Of a stretch of DNA of 64,000 nt, positions 32,710 to 40,999 are shown one piece after another (the first letter of the stretch is position 1; every line of letters starts with the position of its first letter). The notes beneath the pieces were generated by a model. The model did no database searches. It was not told the origin of the DNA and saw only the letters and a list, made by a program, of their open reading frames with translations. The DNA is taken from positions 42,602 to 106,601 of the IMG/VR virus record IMGVR_UViG_3300023192_003818, one strand, 5' to 3'. Source of the DNA: a virus. The translations under genes and the position numbers were made by a program.

Positions 32710-33594
32710 TTATATTTCATAGATTTCAAAAACATCTATATGAGGGTTTAAGTTAAATTCCCACCCTATATCTTCCATGAATCCTTCTAATTTATTTAAT
32801 AATATACTCTCAAATACTTTTTTTCTATTAGCATATTTTTCAATAAAATCATTAATTTTATCAGGAATTTTATTAGATATATAGGCTATTGATTCTACTT
32901 TGTAAGGATTATCATTTAAATAAATCCATTTAATCTTATCTGATGATGTAATATACGAATTTTGTTTATCTAATCCCCAAAATTTTAATAAATCATTGTA
33001 TCTTATTGCTGCTTTAACGGAAGCTGATGCTTTTTTCTCAATATTAGTAAATATTTCTCCTGCTCTAGGTTTTCTGCCAGTATATTTTTTGAGTGTTTTA
33101 ACTGATGTTGGGTTACCTAATTGTGTTAAAGGAATTTCACCCTTTATTATAGATTTTTTAAATACTTTAATTTGACTTATAATCACTTCTTTTTCAACTC
33201 CTTTTAATACTTGTTTTAATATTTTTTCAAAAAATTTACCAAATACTGGGGGAAAATTAGATTTTTTAAATTCTAATCCTTTAATGTCAACAAAATCTTT
33301 TTTAATAATACCATCTTGTTTAGTAATCCATTGAGCATATCTTCTAGTTTTTCTAAAATAAGCCGAACGGATAACACATTCAGTTTTCATTTCTAATTTA
33401 TGTGAATCAAGATTAAAACATTCTTTTGCTAATCTATCATAATCTTTAGTTATAATATCTTGGTATTGTAAAGCAACATTTTCTAATACTTCATCTTTTT
33501 TTTTCTCACTAAAATTATCAAAATCTTTATATAAAAACTTTAATAAGGGTTCAGCATGAATATAGACTGAGTCGGTATCACTAACAATAGGCAA
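32710..33594 (-). CDS. family B DNA polymerase, C-terminal fragment
   Basis: 294 residues starting at a TTG directly before catalytic motif C (IVSDTDSVYIHAE). Further on DGIIKKDFVDIKGLEF matches the T4 gp43 segment after the palm, then the thumb. The N-terminal fragment is at 34925-36682; together they total 879 residues, close to T4 gp43 (898). Upstream of the TTG is an in-frame TAG, so expression needs an internal start, splicing or frameshifting. Bases 33250-33312 recur in the baseplate hub gene. Confidence 0.9.
   Translation of the reverse strand: MPIVSDTDSVYIHAEPLLKFLYKDFDNFSEKKKDEVLENVALQYQDIITKDYDRLAKECFNLDSHKLEMKTECVIRSAYFRKTRRYAQWITKQDGIIKKDFVDIKGLEFKKSNFPPVFGKFFEKILKQVLKGVEKEVIISQIKVFKKSIIKGEIPLTQLGNPTSVKTLKKYTGRKPRAGEIFTNIEKKASASVKAAIRYNDLLKFWGLDKQNSYITSSDKIKWIYLNDNPYKVESIAYISNKIPDKINDFIEKYANRKKVFESILLNKLEGFMEDIGWEFNLNPHIDVFEIYEI
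33250..33312 (-). repeat. 63-bp repeat in polymerase C-fragment
   Basis: Native polymerase coding sequence (KDFVDIKGLEFKKSNFP). Matches 62507-62569 at 62 of 63 bases. Confidence 0.95.
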
Positions 33595-33652
33595 CGAAAT
33601 TTTCGTCGCCTACTTTACATATAAATTCAGGAGTATCTTCCAGGTGTTTCAT
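33581..33652 (-). other. out-of-frame polymerase-like segment before motif C
   Basis: From ATG at 33652 the frame encodes MKHLEDTPEFICKVGDENF then VAYC and a stop. ENFVAY followed by SDTDS would mimic FVLYGDTDS of T4 gp43, but four extra bases (TGTT) separate the frames. A hairpin (33590-33610) lies inside. It may be the original upstream strand of motif C. Confidence 0.5.
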
Positions 33653-34037
33653 AAATTATTTTATTACTTTTATTTCTATTTCCAATATATCCAACTTCGT
33701 CTGTATTCTTTTTATCTTCTAATTTAGATTTATCCCAACCTCTTAATTCATAGTATTTTTCTTTAGGTTCACCAGTCCACCCATTTATTCCTTTCTTTGG
33801 CAAATAAAACAGGTGAATATAAATAGCAGGAAATCCGGATATTACCATTAATATCATGGCTATAGTTCGGTTAAACAAAGCTGAAGCTCCAACTATAATA
33901 ACTAAAATCAATATAAATTTACCAATTTTTCTAATTTTAGGTGTGTGCTCTTCAAAGTGTCCAAATAGTATGTTTCCTATTGAATAAATGATACTTACAA
34001 TAGCAATTTCAAACCAAAACGATTCAATTGACCACAT
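33627..34037 (-). CDS. membrane protein inside the polymerase split
   Basis: 136 residues with an aromatic start (MWSIESFWFEIAIVSIIY), three or four hydrophobic segments up to residue 90 and a charged C-terminal tail. It lies between the two polymerase fragments and its end overlaps the polymerase-like segment. Not recognised. Confidence 0.6.
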   Translation of the reverse strand: MWSIESFWFEIAIVSIIYSIGNILFGHFEEHTPKIRKIGKFILILVIIVGASALFNRTIAMILMVISGFPAIYIHLFYLPKKGINGWTGEPKEKYYELRGWDKSKLEDKKNTDEVGYIGNRNKSNKIIYETPGRYS

Positions 34038-34042
34038 TTTTT

Positions 34043-34351
34043 TTATAATTTTTTCTTACTTAATTCTTCATTATCATAATATTTTATGAATAATTCATAT
34101 CCATCTTCCTCACATTTATTACAAGAATAACCTTTACTTACTGTATTTAATGCTTGGTCATAAACGTATAAATTTTCTAATTCTTCATTTTCTTCAGGAG
34201 TAAATTCAGTAGGATCTTTTTCTAAATTTTTAAACCAATCTTTTCTTCCCCATTTATCGATTAATATTTCCATTTTTTCTTGGGGGAAAATCATTGGTAA
34301 AAAGAGCCATTCATTATCTGTATTTTGTTCACAAAATTGACATTTATTCAT
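34043..34351 (-). CDS. CxxC protein, paralogue 1
   Basis: 102 residues. CQFC at the start and CNKC near the end flank an acidic helical body with YVYDQALNTVSKGYSC. This matches the neighbour at 34434 (YFYDQLLNTVGPSWEC), so they are paralogues. The four Cys probably bind one zinc. Function unknown. Confidence 0.6.
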   Translation of the reverse strand: MNKCQFCEQNTDNEWLFLPMIFPQEKMEILIDKWGRKDWFKNLEKDPTEFTPEENEELENLYVYDQALNTVSKGYSCNKCEEDGYELFIKYYDNEELSKKKL

Positions 34352-34433
34352 TTTTTATATATTTTTAATTTCACAATTCATATTATTCATCTTATTTCTC
34401 TCTTTTTTCTTATATTGAGGTACATATTTTTCT

Positions 34434-34826
34434 TTATTTAATTATACAATCTCTACACTCCCAACTTGGACCAACTGTATTTAAAAGTTGGTCATAAAAG
34501 TAAGCATTATCAACTTTTTTAGCTCCAAATTTTTCTTCTAATTTAGTTTGGATTTCTTCACTCCAATTATTATTATTATTTTTCATTAAAACATCTTGAT
34601 AATCTAAAATTTTATTTAATTCTTTATCTTTCATTCCAATATATTCACAGGCATCTATTCTTTCTTCAATCATTGCTCTAAAAATTTTAACTAATTTTTG
34701 CCCTTCAAAATTACCAACTAAAGGGTCTCCTTCTTTGCCAAAAGGTTTTAAATCATTAATATGAACTTGACATCTTTCACATTTTCTATCTGTTGGGGGT
34801 GGGTTAATATAAATTTTTTTAGTCAT
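34434..34826 (-). CDS. CxxC protein, paralogue 2
   Basis: 130 residues. CERC near residue 15 and CRDC near the end, with the shared YDQxLNTVxxxxxC block. Larger than its paralogue by an insert in the middle. Located in the 1.3-kb interruption of the polymerase gene. Confidence 0.6.
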   Translation of the reverse strand: MTKKIYINPPPTDRKCERCQVHINDLKPFGKEGDPLVGNFEGQKLVKIFRAMIEERIDACEYIGMKDKELNKILDYQDVLMKNNNNNWSEEIQTKLEEKFGAKKVDNAYFYDQLLNTVGPSWECRDCIIK

Positions 34827-34838
34827 AACTTATTTATT

Positions 34839-34925
34839 TTAAGGTTTTATAAAATTTTGTAAATTTCCAAATTTGAGTCCATACCCCACATTTTTCATTA
34901 AATCTTTTTTATTTAAATCCCCCAT
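34839..34925 (-). CDS. small peptide at the polymerase fragment end, 28 aa
   Basis: ATG overlaps the stop of the polymerase N-terminal fragment (TAATG). Reads MGDLNKKDLMKNVGYGLKF and ends IKP. Could be a real peptide or debris from the insertion. Confidence 0.35.
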   Translation of the reverse strand: MGDLNKKDLMKNVGYGLKFGNLQNFIKP

Positions 34926-36682
34926 TATATATTTAATTTTACTTTACCTTCACAGGGTAGAGATTTCATAAATTCTTCCTTAAATTTGGGGTCTTTCATA
35001 ATTTTATTTATGTGATTATTTGCACATAATGCACTTTGTTGAATTATAGACCACCCTGTCAATGTAATGGCTTCACTTAATATAGCTTTATTTTTTCCAT
35101 ATCTAAATGAAGGCAAAGAACTTGCCCCATACAAACTATTTAGTAAAATTTTAAATGAGTTTTGAATCATAAAATAATGATCTCCTTTTTCCTCATCTCC
35201 TGCTTTATAAGCTTCTTTCATTAGTCTTTTATATTCAACTCTTTCGTTAAACCATTCTTCTAAAACTATAGCCATTACTGATTTCTTATCGGTTCTAAAC
35301 ATAACTCCATTTGCAGATATTGATAATTTTTTACCTATAATAAATTTTATTAGACTAGAAACTTTCATTTTTACTCTTTTGTTTTGGTCGCTATTTTCAA
35401 TAACTAATTCCTCATCAGGGTCTCTCTCTTTTAAATCATTAAGCCCCAATCTATTATTACGGTCATTATCATCAATAATCCTAGCTACTAATGTTTCTCT
35501 TCCTATATTAAGAGAAATAATAATAAAAGGATATTGAGATGTTAAATCTTCATCAAACATATATTTATAAAGACCTGCTTTTGGGCAAAACAAATAACCT
35601 CCTGCATATCCTTTTTTTGATATTTGATTTCTTTCTCTTGCAGGAGGAATTATTCCTTGAGATAATAAATAAGCTGAAATAGCTCCATCATGTGTTTTAC
35701 TACTTGCATAAACTTCACTATAATTATGTTTTCCTTTATGAGATATATTAATTGTTAAGTCTATATATTGTAATTTTTCATCCAATTTTTTTAATATTTC
35801 AACATCAATAAAATTATAATTAATAAATTTATGTATATCTTCTTTAAATAAATCATCAAGATTTCCATCATATTCAATTTTACCTAATCCTGCATATTTT
35901 TTACCAATAGCATCTAAGGTATAGCTTGGTTCATCTCTCCAATAATATTTTTTATGTAATCTATAATAATCTAAAGATTCAACCCCTGCGATTTGAACAT
36001 AAGTGTCCTTATTGAACCACCAATCATTATTTTTTTTACATTTAACTATCCCAATTGGGGATAACATATTTGCCCAATCTTCTCCTAATACATTACAAAT
36101 TCTATAATATAGGTAAGGTATATCAAAAAAACAACCATTATAAGTAACTAAAATGTCAGGATCAATCTCTCTAAATCTTTCAATAAATTTTGATAATAAT
36201 TCTTCTTCATCTTTACAAGGTATAATCTCTTTATTTTTAAATTTGGTATATTTTAAATTTAATTGCGTATCCAAAACCAAAATCCCCCATTTATCAAGTT
36301 GTTTATCCCACCATGCAATTGAAGTAATTTTTTTAGGGGCATTAGATATTTCAACTTCTGTAATCTCCTCTAGCATTTCACACTCAATATCAAAAAATAA
36401 TATTCTATGTGTAGTAGAAGGGGTACTATCTATCCCATATCTTTCAATTAGAAATTTCTGATATGGAGCCATATCATGAAAATGTAATAAAGGATTTTGT
36501 TTATCCCATTTCCATATCTTTTTTAAATTTTCATCTTTAAACCCTTTAAATTCAGATTCTGAAGGAGAACATTCAATATAAGCTTGATTATACCAAGTTA
36601 TTTTTTTATAACTTTTATCAGTCCAAAGATGAATATTGAATTTATTCTTACCTATTTGTTCGGCAAAACATTTAATATACAA
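34925..36682 (-). CDS. family B DNA polymerase, N-terminal fragment
   Basis: 585 residues. Exonuclease motifs FFDIECE (about 97) and YNGCFFDIPYL (about 180), palm motif A FDEDLTSQYPFI, and motif B KILLNSLYGASS. It ends EEFMKSLPCEGKVKLNI just before where motif C should appear; that motif starts the fragment at 33594. Both halves keep intact frames, so the polymerase is probably still used as two chains or after splicing. T4-like phages with gp43 split into two proteins are known. Confidence 0.92.
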   Translation of the reverse strand: MYIKCFAEQIGKNKFNIHLWTDKSYKKITWYNQAYIECSPSESEFKGFKDENLKKIWKWDKQNPLLHFHDMAPYQKFLIERYGIDSTPSTTHRILFFDIECEMLEEITEVEISNAPKKITSIAWWDKQLDKWGILVLDTQLNLKYTKFKNKEIIPCKDEEELLSKFIERFREIDPDILVTYNGCFFDIPYLYYRICNVLGEDWANMLSPIGIVKCKKNNDWWFNKDTYVQIAGVESLDYYRLHKKYYWRDEPSYTLDAIGKKYAGLGKIEYDGNLDDLFKEDIHKFINYNFIDVEILKKLDEKLQYIDLTINISHKGKHNYSEVYASSKTHDGAISAYLLSQGIIPPARERNQISKKGYAGGYLFCPKAGLYKYMFDEDLTSQYPFIIISLNIGRETLVARIIDDNDRNNRLGLNDLKERDPDEELVIENSDQNKRVKMKVSSLIKFIIGKKLSISANGVMFRTDKKSVMAIVLEEWFNERVEYKRLMKEAYKAGDEEKGDHYFMIQNSFKILLNSLYGASSLPSFRYGKNKAILSEAITLTGWSIIQQSALCANNHINKIMKDPKFKEEFMKSLPCEGKVKLNI

Positions 36683-36785
36683 AACCTTTTATTTTATTCA
36701 TATTATTGTATCTTTTTTACTTCTATTTTTATTTAATGTTAAAGGTTGAGAATTTATATAATGAAAAAAAACTATGTTGCATAGG

Positions 36786-37421
36786 TTAAATAAAAGATAG
36801 AGGTTTATGGCAGTTTTGCAGTTCATTATTAGAAAAAAATTGAATTAAATCAGGTTTTACATATTCAATACTTTTCATACTTTTCCTATCAGAACTTCTA
36901 TATACTATCCATTTATCATTTACTTTTTCATAATGACATTTATGTCCTTTTTCTCTACTTCTAACTTCTACTGTTTTTTTAGCTATTTCTTCAGTATTAC
37001 AAGATTTTGATAAATTTGAAAATTGAATTTCTTTATATATATTATTAAATTTATCTTTTAACCCATAAGCTAATATTCCTGCACATAAAACATACATAAT
37101 GTCCCCAAAAGCATCACTTATTTTAATTATATCATTATTTTCATATGCTTCTTTATATTCATCTATTTCCTCTAAAAGAAAATCATAAATAAATTTTTTC
37201 TCAAATTCAGGGATATCAAGGGTTGGAGTAGTGTTGTTTAACTTTCCAAAGACATCATTAAATTCTTCAACTTCTTCAACAAAAGGAACAATTTTTAAAC
37301 ATTTATCATGCGTTTTCTCAAAAGCTCGTTTTAAATCTCTTTTCAATTGAATTGTCGGTGTAATATAATGAGAAATAATTTCTCCTACCTCATCATATAA
37401 TTCTCTTAATTTTCTTAACAT
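36786..37421 (-). CDS. MazG-like nucleotide pyrophosphohydrolase
   Basis: 211 residues. LLEEIDEYKEAYENND with ISDAFGDIMYVL gives the EExxE...D...D metal-binding helices of the all-alpha NTP pyrophosphatase group. The C-terminus has a small domain (EKGHKCHYEKVNDKW) seen in phage homologues. It would hydrolyse a dNTP or modified nucleotide, which fits a phage that uses a modified base. Confidence 0.75.
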   Translation of the reverse strand: MLRKLRELYDEVGEIISHYITPTIQLKRDLKRAFEKTHDKCLKIVPFVEEVEEFNDVFGKLNNTTPTLDIPEFEKKFIYDFLLEEIDEYKEAYENNDIIKISDAFGDIMYVLCAGILAYGLKDKFNNIYKEIQFSNLSKSCNTEEIAKKTVEVRSREKGHKCHYEKVNDKWIVYRSSDRKSMKSIEYVKPDLIQFFSNNELQNCHKPLSFI

Positions 37422-37466
37422 TATCCTTCAAATTTATGTAAATATATTTTATTTATCTTTTAAATA

Positions 37467-37871
37467 TTACTTCTCACTCAAATAATCAGCTACAGGTTCA
37501 GCATCTTGTCTCTCCCAAGGAAAGTAAATAAATTCATCTCCTTTATGTTCTTTTGCCCAAATTGAAGGAGTATAATTTGAGGTATGTGGTTTAAAATACA
37601 AAGTAGCAGTATAGACACCTACTCCTTCCCTTAAGGTTTTCCCACTATCACAAATATCATCAATAACTAAAGTATTAGATGAAATAATATCAACATAAGG
37701 TAATCCTAGTTTATGGGAAACCATTACTGCTGGAATTAATCCTCCTCTTTTTATTCCCGTTACAGAAGTAATATAAGGAATATCTATTTTAATTTTTTCA
37801 CATAAATTATTGACTAAGTCATTAATATCATCCCAACTAACTATTATTTTATTTTTAACTTTTAAAGACAT
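37467..37871 (-). CDS. purine-type phosphoribosyltransferase
   Basis: 134 residues. GIKRGGLIPAVMVSHKLG and the PRPP-binding loop VIDDICDSGKTL are typical of type I enzymes such as xanthine-guanine phosphoribosyltransferase. It could salvage guanine to GMP and so feed the GTP-consuming preQ0 pathway next door; that is inference. Preceded by a terminator hairpin. Confidence 0.75.
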   Translation of the reverse strand: MSLKVKNKIIVSWDDINDLVNNLCEKIKIDIPYITSVTGIKRGGLIPAVMVSHKLGLPYVDIISSNTLVIDDICDSGKTLREGVGVYTATLYFKPHTSNYTPSIWAKEHKGDEFIYFPWERQDAEPVADYLSEK

Positions 37872-37915
37872 TATACTTTATGTATTCCATTATTAATTTT
37901 TATATTTCTAAAATA

Positions 37916-37934
37916 AACCCCCCAGGGGTTTTTT
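37916..37934 (-). terminator. terminator after folE
   Basis: AAACCCC, a three-base loop and GGGGTTT followed by ATTTT on the minus strand; also T-rich on the plus strand. Placed between folE and the phosphoribosyltransferase gene. Confidence 0.6.
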
Positions 37935-38014
37935 AGGTATTTCTACAACAATTAATTCCATTTTGATATTATATGCATTGAGCTCTATGGAAGAGACACA
38001 ATTTATATAAAATT

Positions 38015-38650
38015 CTAACTTTTTTTAGCAATAGCATGCATAAATTCTTCTCTTACTAAATTACTAGGTTCCATAAACTTCCCTGAAAAACTATTAGTTG
38101 TCATAACAGATTCAGGGTGTTTTACTCCTCTTAATCCACAACAAGTATGTTTAGCAGATATAGAAACAGCTATTGAATTACATTTTAAATTTTTCTTTAA
38201 ATAATTATGTATTTGTTGAGTTAAGGATTCTTGCATTTGGGGTCTTTTTGAAAACCATTCTACAACTCTATTAAGTTTTGATAAACCTATTACATATTCT
38301 CCTGGAATATAAGCAATTGAAGCTTGACCTATGAAAGGCATGCTATGATGTGCACAAAGGCTTGAGAGTCTTATTCCGGTTTGAATAACAACCCCAGCAT
38401 AATTTTCATCATTAGGAAAAATAGTCATTTTAGGACTTTCAGAAACTGACCCAATAATTAAATCTTTTAACCATGCTTTAGCAACTCTATTGGGGGTTTC
38501 TATGGTTTGTCTATCAGCCATATAATCGAAACCAAGAGCATTTAAAAATTTTCCATAATGTTTTGAAGCCTTTTTAATCATTTTATCTATTTCTTTTTCA
38601 GAACGAGGGATATTTCCATTTGCTTTTTTTATTAAATTTTTATTATTCAT
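38015..38650 (-). CDS. folE: GTP cyclohydrolase I
   Basis: 211 residues. LCAHHSMPFIGQASIAYIP contains the zinc Cys and His residues and the active-site His; SAKHTCCGLRGVKHP gives the second zinc Cys. It converts GTP to dihydroneopterin triphosphate, the first step towards folate and 7-deazaguanines. The presence of queD, queE and queC nearby shows its product is meant for preQ0. Confidence 0.93.
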   Translation of the reverse strand: MNNKNLIKKANGNIPRSEKEIDKMIKKASKHYGKFLNALGFDYMADRQTIETPNRVAKAWLKDLIIGSVSESPKMTIFPNDENYAGVVIQTGIRLSSLCAHHSMPFIGQASIAYIPGEYVIGLSKLNRVVEWFSKRPQMQESLTQQIHNYLKKNLKCNSIAVSISAKHTCCGLRGVKHPESVMTTNSFSGKFMEPSNLVREEFMHAIAKKS

Positions 38651-38720
38651 ATATTTATTTATATTTTATTTTATTAAATTGTTTTTAAGTTTAATATACA
38701 TAGGTGGGACAAATTCAAAA

Positions 38721-39560
38721 TCATACCCCACAAGTCTTATCCCACGCAGAAACGTGTAATCTTGTTAATCCTATGTAACCATATTTTTTGCCCATTTCTA
38801 AGCTAAATCTTGTTCTTTCATGAAAATCTTTTTGTGAATCTAATGCAGGCATTAATATAACACGGCGATAGGGAATGTTAAAAGGTTTTATAAAATCTTC
38901 TTCAATTTCTTTCATATCCTCTTCAGTACTAATAACAAATTTAAACCAATAATTATCATGTTCCATAATTCGTTTCAAAGCTTTAGGTACAATTCTACGT
39001 TCTTTAGACATACCTGAGTTTGTTAACTTAACAGAACAATTGATTTGGTTTATATTATTAAAAAGTTCATCCTCTATATAACCTGTCCCATTAGTTTCTA
39101 TTTCATTATATAAATTTAGGTGATAAGGTTCCCCTATATTTTCTTGTTTAGCTATATTTAAATACCATTTTAGGAAACTATTAATACCTTTTTGACTTAT
39201 TGGTAATGTAGGTTCTCCTCCAGTCCAAATAATATTAATTCTTCCTTTATTAATCCATTCTTTAATTCCTTGTTCTTCCCAAGATTTAATTATGTCTTCA
39301 AAACTTAATTTAACACTTTTAATCCAAACTGGAATAGTATCACAAGTCCATGTGGCTTTACCTTCTTTATGTAAATCTCCTACAAAATTTCCAGGTTCAT
39401 GAACTTCTATACCTTTTTTCATGTTTCGTATCATTTTATCTGATACTCCACAAGATAAATTACAATTCATTAATCTAATAAAATATGCAGGGTAACCTGT
39501 TGTATGTCCTTCACACTGAACTGAGTAAAAATGTTCACTAACATTTAATGTTTCATTCAT
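38721..39560 (-). CDS. queE: 7-carboxy-7-deazaguanine synthase (radical SAM)
   Basis: 279 residues. RLMNCNLSCG and a later TWTCDT supply the Cys of the 4Fe-4S cluster with the long insertion found in QueE rather than the plain CxxxCxxC; IIWTGGEPTLP is the SAM-binding GGEP motif. It converts carboxytetrahydropterin to 7-carboxy-7-deazaguanine. It overlaps a 48-residue gene. Confidence 0.9.
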   Translation of the reverse strand: MNETLNVSEHFYSVQCEGHTTGYPAYFIRLMNCNLSCGVSDKMIRNMKKGIEVHEPGNFVGDLHKEGKATWTCDTIPVWIKSVKLSFEDIIKSWEEQGIKEWINKGRINIIWTGGEPTLPISQKGINSFLKWYLNIAKQENIGEPYHLNLYNEIETNGTGYIEDELFNNINQINCSVKLTNSGMSKERRIVPKALKRIMEHDNYWFKFVISTEEDMKEIEEDFIKPFNIPYRRVILMPALDSQKDFHERTRFSLEMGKKYGYIGLTRLHVSAWDKTCGV

Positions 39561-39699
39561 AATTTCTTAATATTTCTCTAATTTTAAGAGTTTGTTCTTC
39601 AATATAATCAGGTTCCATAGTAGTACTACAACATATTTCAATTTCCGCATCTATTTCATCAAGTAATTTTAATATATTCTCTCTATCTTTTTTATACAT
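39553..39699 (-). CDS. hypothetical protein, 48 aa
   Basis: Acidic helical peptide (MYKKDRENILKLLDEIDAEI) overlapping the queE start by eight bases and the membrane protein stop. Coupled position supports it. Unknown function. Confidence 0.45.
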   Translation of the reverse strand: MYKKDRENILKLLDEIDAEIEICCSTTMEPDYIEEQTLKIREILRNYE

Positions 39700-39940
39700 T
39701 AAATCTCCTTAATTGATAAATGTAAAAATATTTTATAAATAATGAAAATAATAACCCAAATACAAAACAACTTAAAGTTAGTTTCCACCACCAAGTAACA
39801 AACCATATTAAAATTGCAGAAGTAATAGCCCCTAAAACCCATAACATTTCTAAAATTAATACCATTATATAAAAATATGGATATTTTTTATCTATATGAT
39901 TTTCAAATAATATAACTTCCTGTTTTTTAGTTAGTTTCAT
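39692..39940 (-). CDS. two-pass membrane protein, 82 aa
   Basis: Two transmembrane helices (about residues 22-45 and 48-70) with a Trp-rich turn (WFVTWWWK). Sits between queD and queE. Unassigned. Confidence 0.5.
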   Translation of the reverse strand: MKLTKKQEVILFENHIDKKYPYFYIMVLILEMLWVLGAITSAILIWFVTWWWKLTLSCFVFGLLFSLFIKYFYIYQLRRFNV

Positions 39941-39944
39941 AACT

Positions 39945-40409
39945 TTATTCTATATAAATTCCTGAATTTCTTTTATTTTCATTGCATTCTACTTTCACTA
40001 CTTTTATTCTTCCTCCTTCAGTTTTACTAAAAACATCATTAAATTTATCAAATACTAATTTAGCAGTTGCTTCTGCTCCTACTTTATCTAAAACTATTAA
40101 TTTTAATAAACCTAATTCTTCCATCATCTCAAAAGATTCTAATTGAGGATCATCTTTTTCAATTATAGTGGTATGGTCAAACATAGTATTTAACCATTCT
40201 TTTAAACCATTTCTACTAAATAGGCCAAAATCAACAATCCAGTTCATTTCATCTAATTGATTTTTTTCAATTTCTTCAATAGATTCGAACCATACTTTAA
40301 ATTCAAAGGCATAACCATGAAGTAATTGACAATGAGAATGCTTTGCTTTCCATTGTCTTATGGCAACAGAATAGTTATCAAATATTTTTGTGGATTGGTA
40401 TTTACCCAT
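39945..40409 (-). CDS. queD: 6-carboxytetrahydropterin synthase
   Basis: 154 residues. KHSHCQLLHGYAFEF holds the catalytic Cys and zinc His (HGY replaces HGH), and DFGLFSRNGLKEWL with DHTT completes the site. It makes carboxytetrahydropterin from the FolE product. It starts four bases inside a small upstream frame. Confidence 0.88.
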   Translation of the reverse strand: MGKYQSTKIFDNYSVAIRQWKAKHSHCQLLHGYAFEFKVWFESIEEIEKNQLDEMNWIVDFGLFSRNGLKEWLNTMFDHTTIIEKDDPQLESFEMMEELGLLKLIVLDKVGAEATAKLVFDKFNDVFSKTEGGRIKVVKVECNENKRNSGIYIE

Positions 40410-40470
40410 TAATTATTTTTTTTTACTAAATCTCCATCCCAAGAAGGAGCAAATTGGTTTAATACTTTTA

Positions 40471-40716
40471 TTATCCATTATAAAAACTTAAAATGGTTGG
40501 TTTTGATTGTATTCCTGATAATCTACCTATTACCTTATTGTCCTCTAATAAAATGAGAGTAGGTATGCTTCTAATTTGATATGCATTTAATAAAGGACCA
40601 TTTGTATCAGCATCTATTTTTTGGTAATTAATATGACCTTTTAAGGACTCCATTATTGGGGAAAGAGTTTTACAGGGAACACACCATGAAGAACTGAAAT
40701 ATAATATTTTTTTCAT
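40471..40716 (-). CDS. thioredoxin-like protein
   Basis: 81 residues. SSSWCVPCKTLSPIME holds the WCxxC redox centre and SIPTLILL the cis-Pro. It is short but complete. May reduce the class II ribonucleotide reductase, as T4 thioredoxin does for its enzyme. Confidence 0.85.
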   Translation of the reverse strand: MKKILYFSSSWCVPCKTLSPIMESLKGHINYQKIDADTNGPLLNAYQIRSIPTLILLEDNKVIGRLSGIQSKPTILSFYNG

Positions 40717-40759
40717 TTTTAAGTTTATGTATTATGGTTGATATAATATAATAAAATTT

Positions 40760-40999
40760 TTATAATATTCCAACCAATTGTTGAAATCTTTTAAATAAGT
40801 TTGGGGGTTTTAACTTCATTAATTCATATAACATTTTTACACGTTTTGGGGTAATAGATACTCTTTTACATTTAACCCACCTTTCATTTCCTACATTTCT
40901 AAAATATAATTGATTTTTATAATACCCCCATTCATTAAGCCCACCATGATGGGGGTCTATTATAGTTTTTTTATTTGATATTGTAGAATTTAAAGGCAT
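40760..40999 (-). CDS. hypothetical basic protein, 79 aa
   Basis: Begins MPLNSTISNKKTIIDPHHGG; basic with an aromatic middle. Overlaps the phosphatase gene by ten bases. Not recognised. Confidence 0.5.
   Translation of the reverse strand: MPLNSTISNKKTIIDPHHGGLNEWGYYKNQLYFRNVGNERWVKCKRVSITPKRVKMLYELMKLKPPNLFKRFQQLVGIL

Noticed and set aside
32710-33652. Stop-codon reassignment as the cause of broken genes
   Set aside because: The lesions in the polymerase and glycosyltransferases are changes of frame, and all three stop codons end intact core genes, so a changed genetic code does not explain them.
33595-34924. Split intein at motif C
   Set aside because: The N-fragment has no intein N-domain of adequate length after the break and the C-fragment does not begin after a terminal Asn or His-Asn.
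33595-34924. Definite group I intron
   Set aside because: I could not identify the conserved P3-P8 core by eye, and the gap carries three apparent protein genes; it remains only a hypothesis.
40409-40478. Small frame between queD and thioredoxin (NQFAPSWDGDLVKKNN)
   Set aside because: The peptide looks natural and ends in a TAATG overlap with queD, but it has no ATG, GTG or TTG start in frame.
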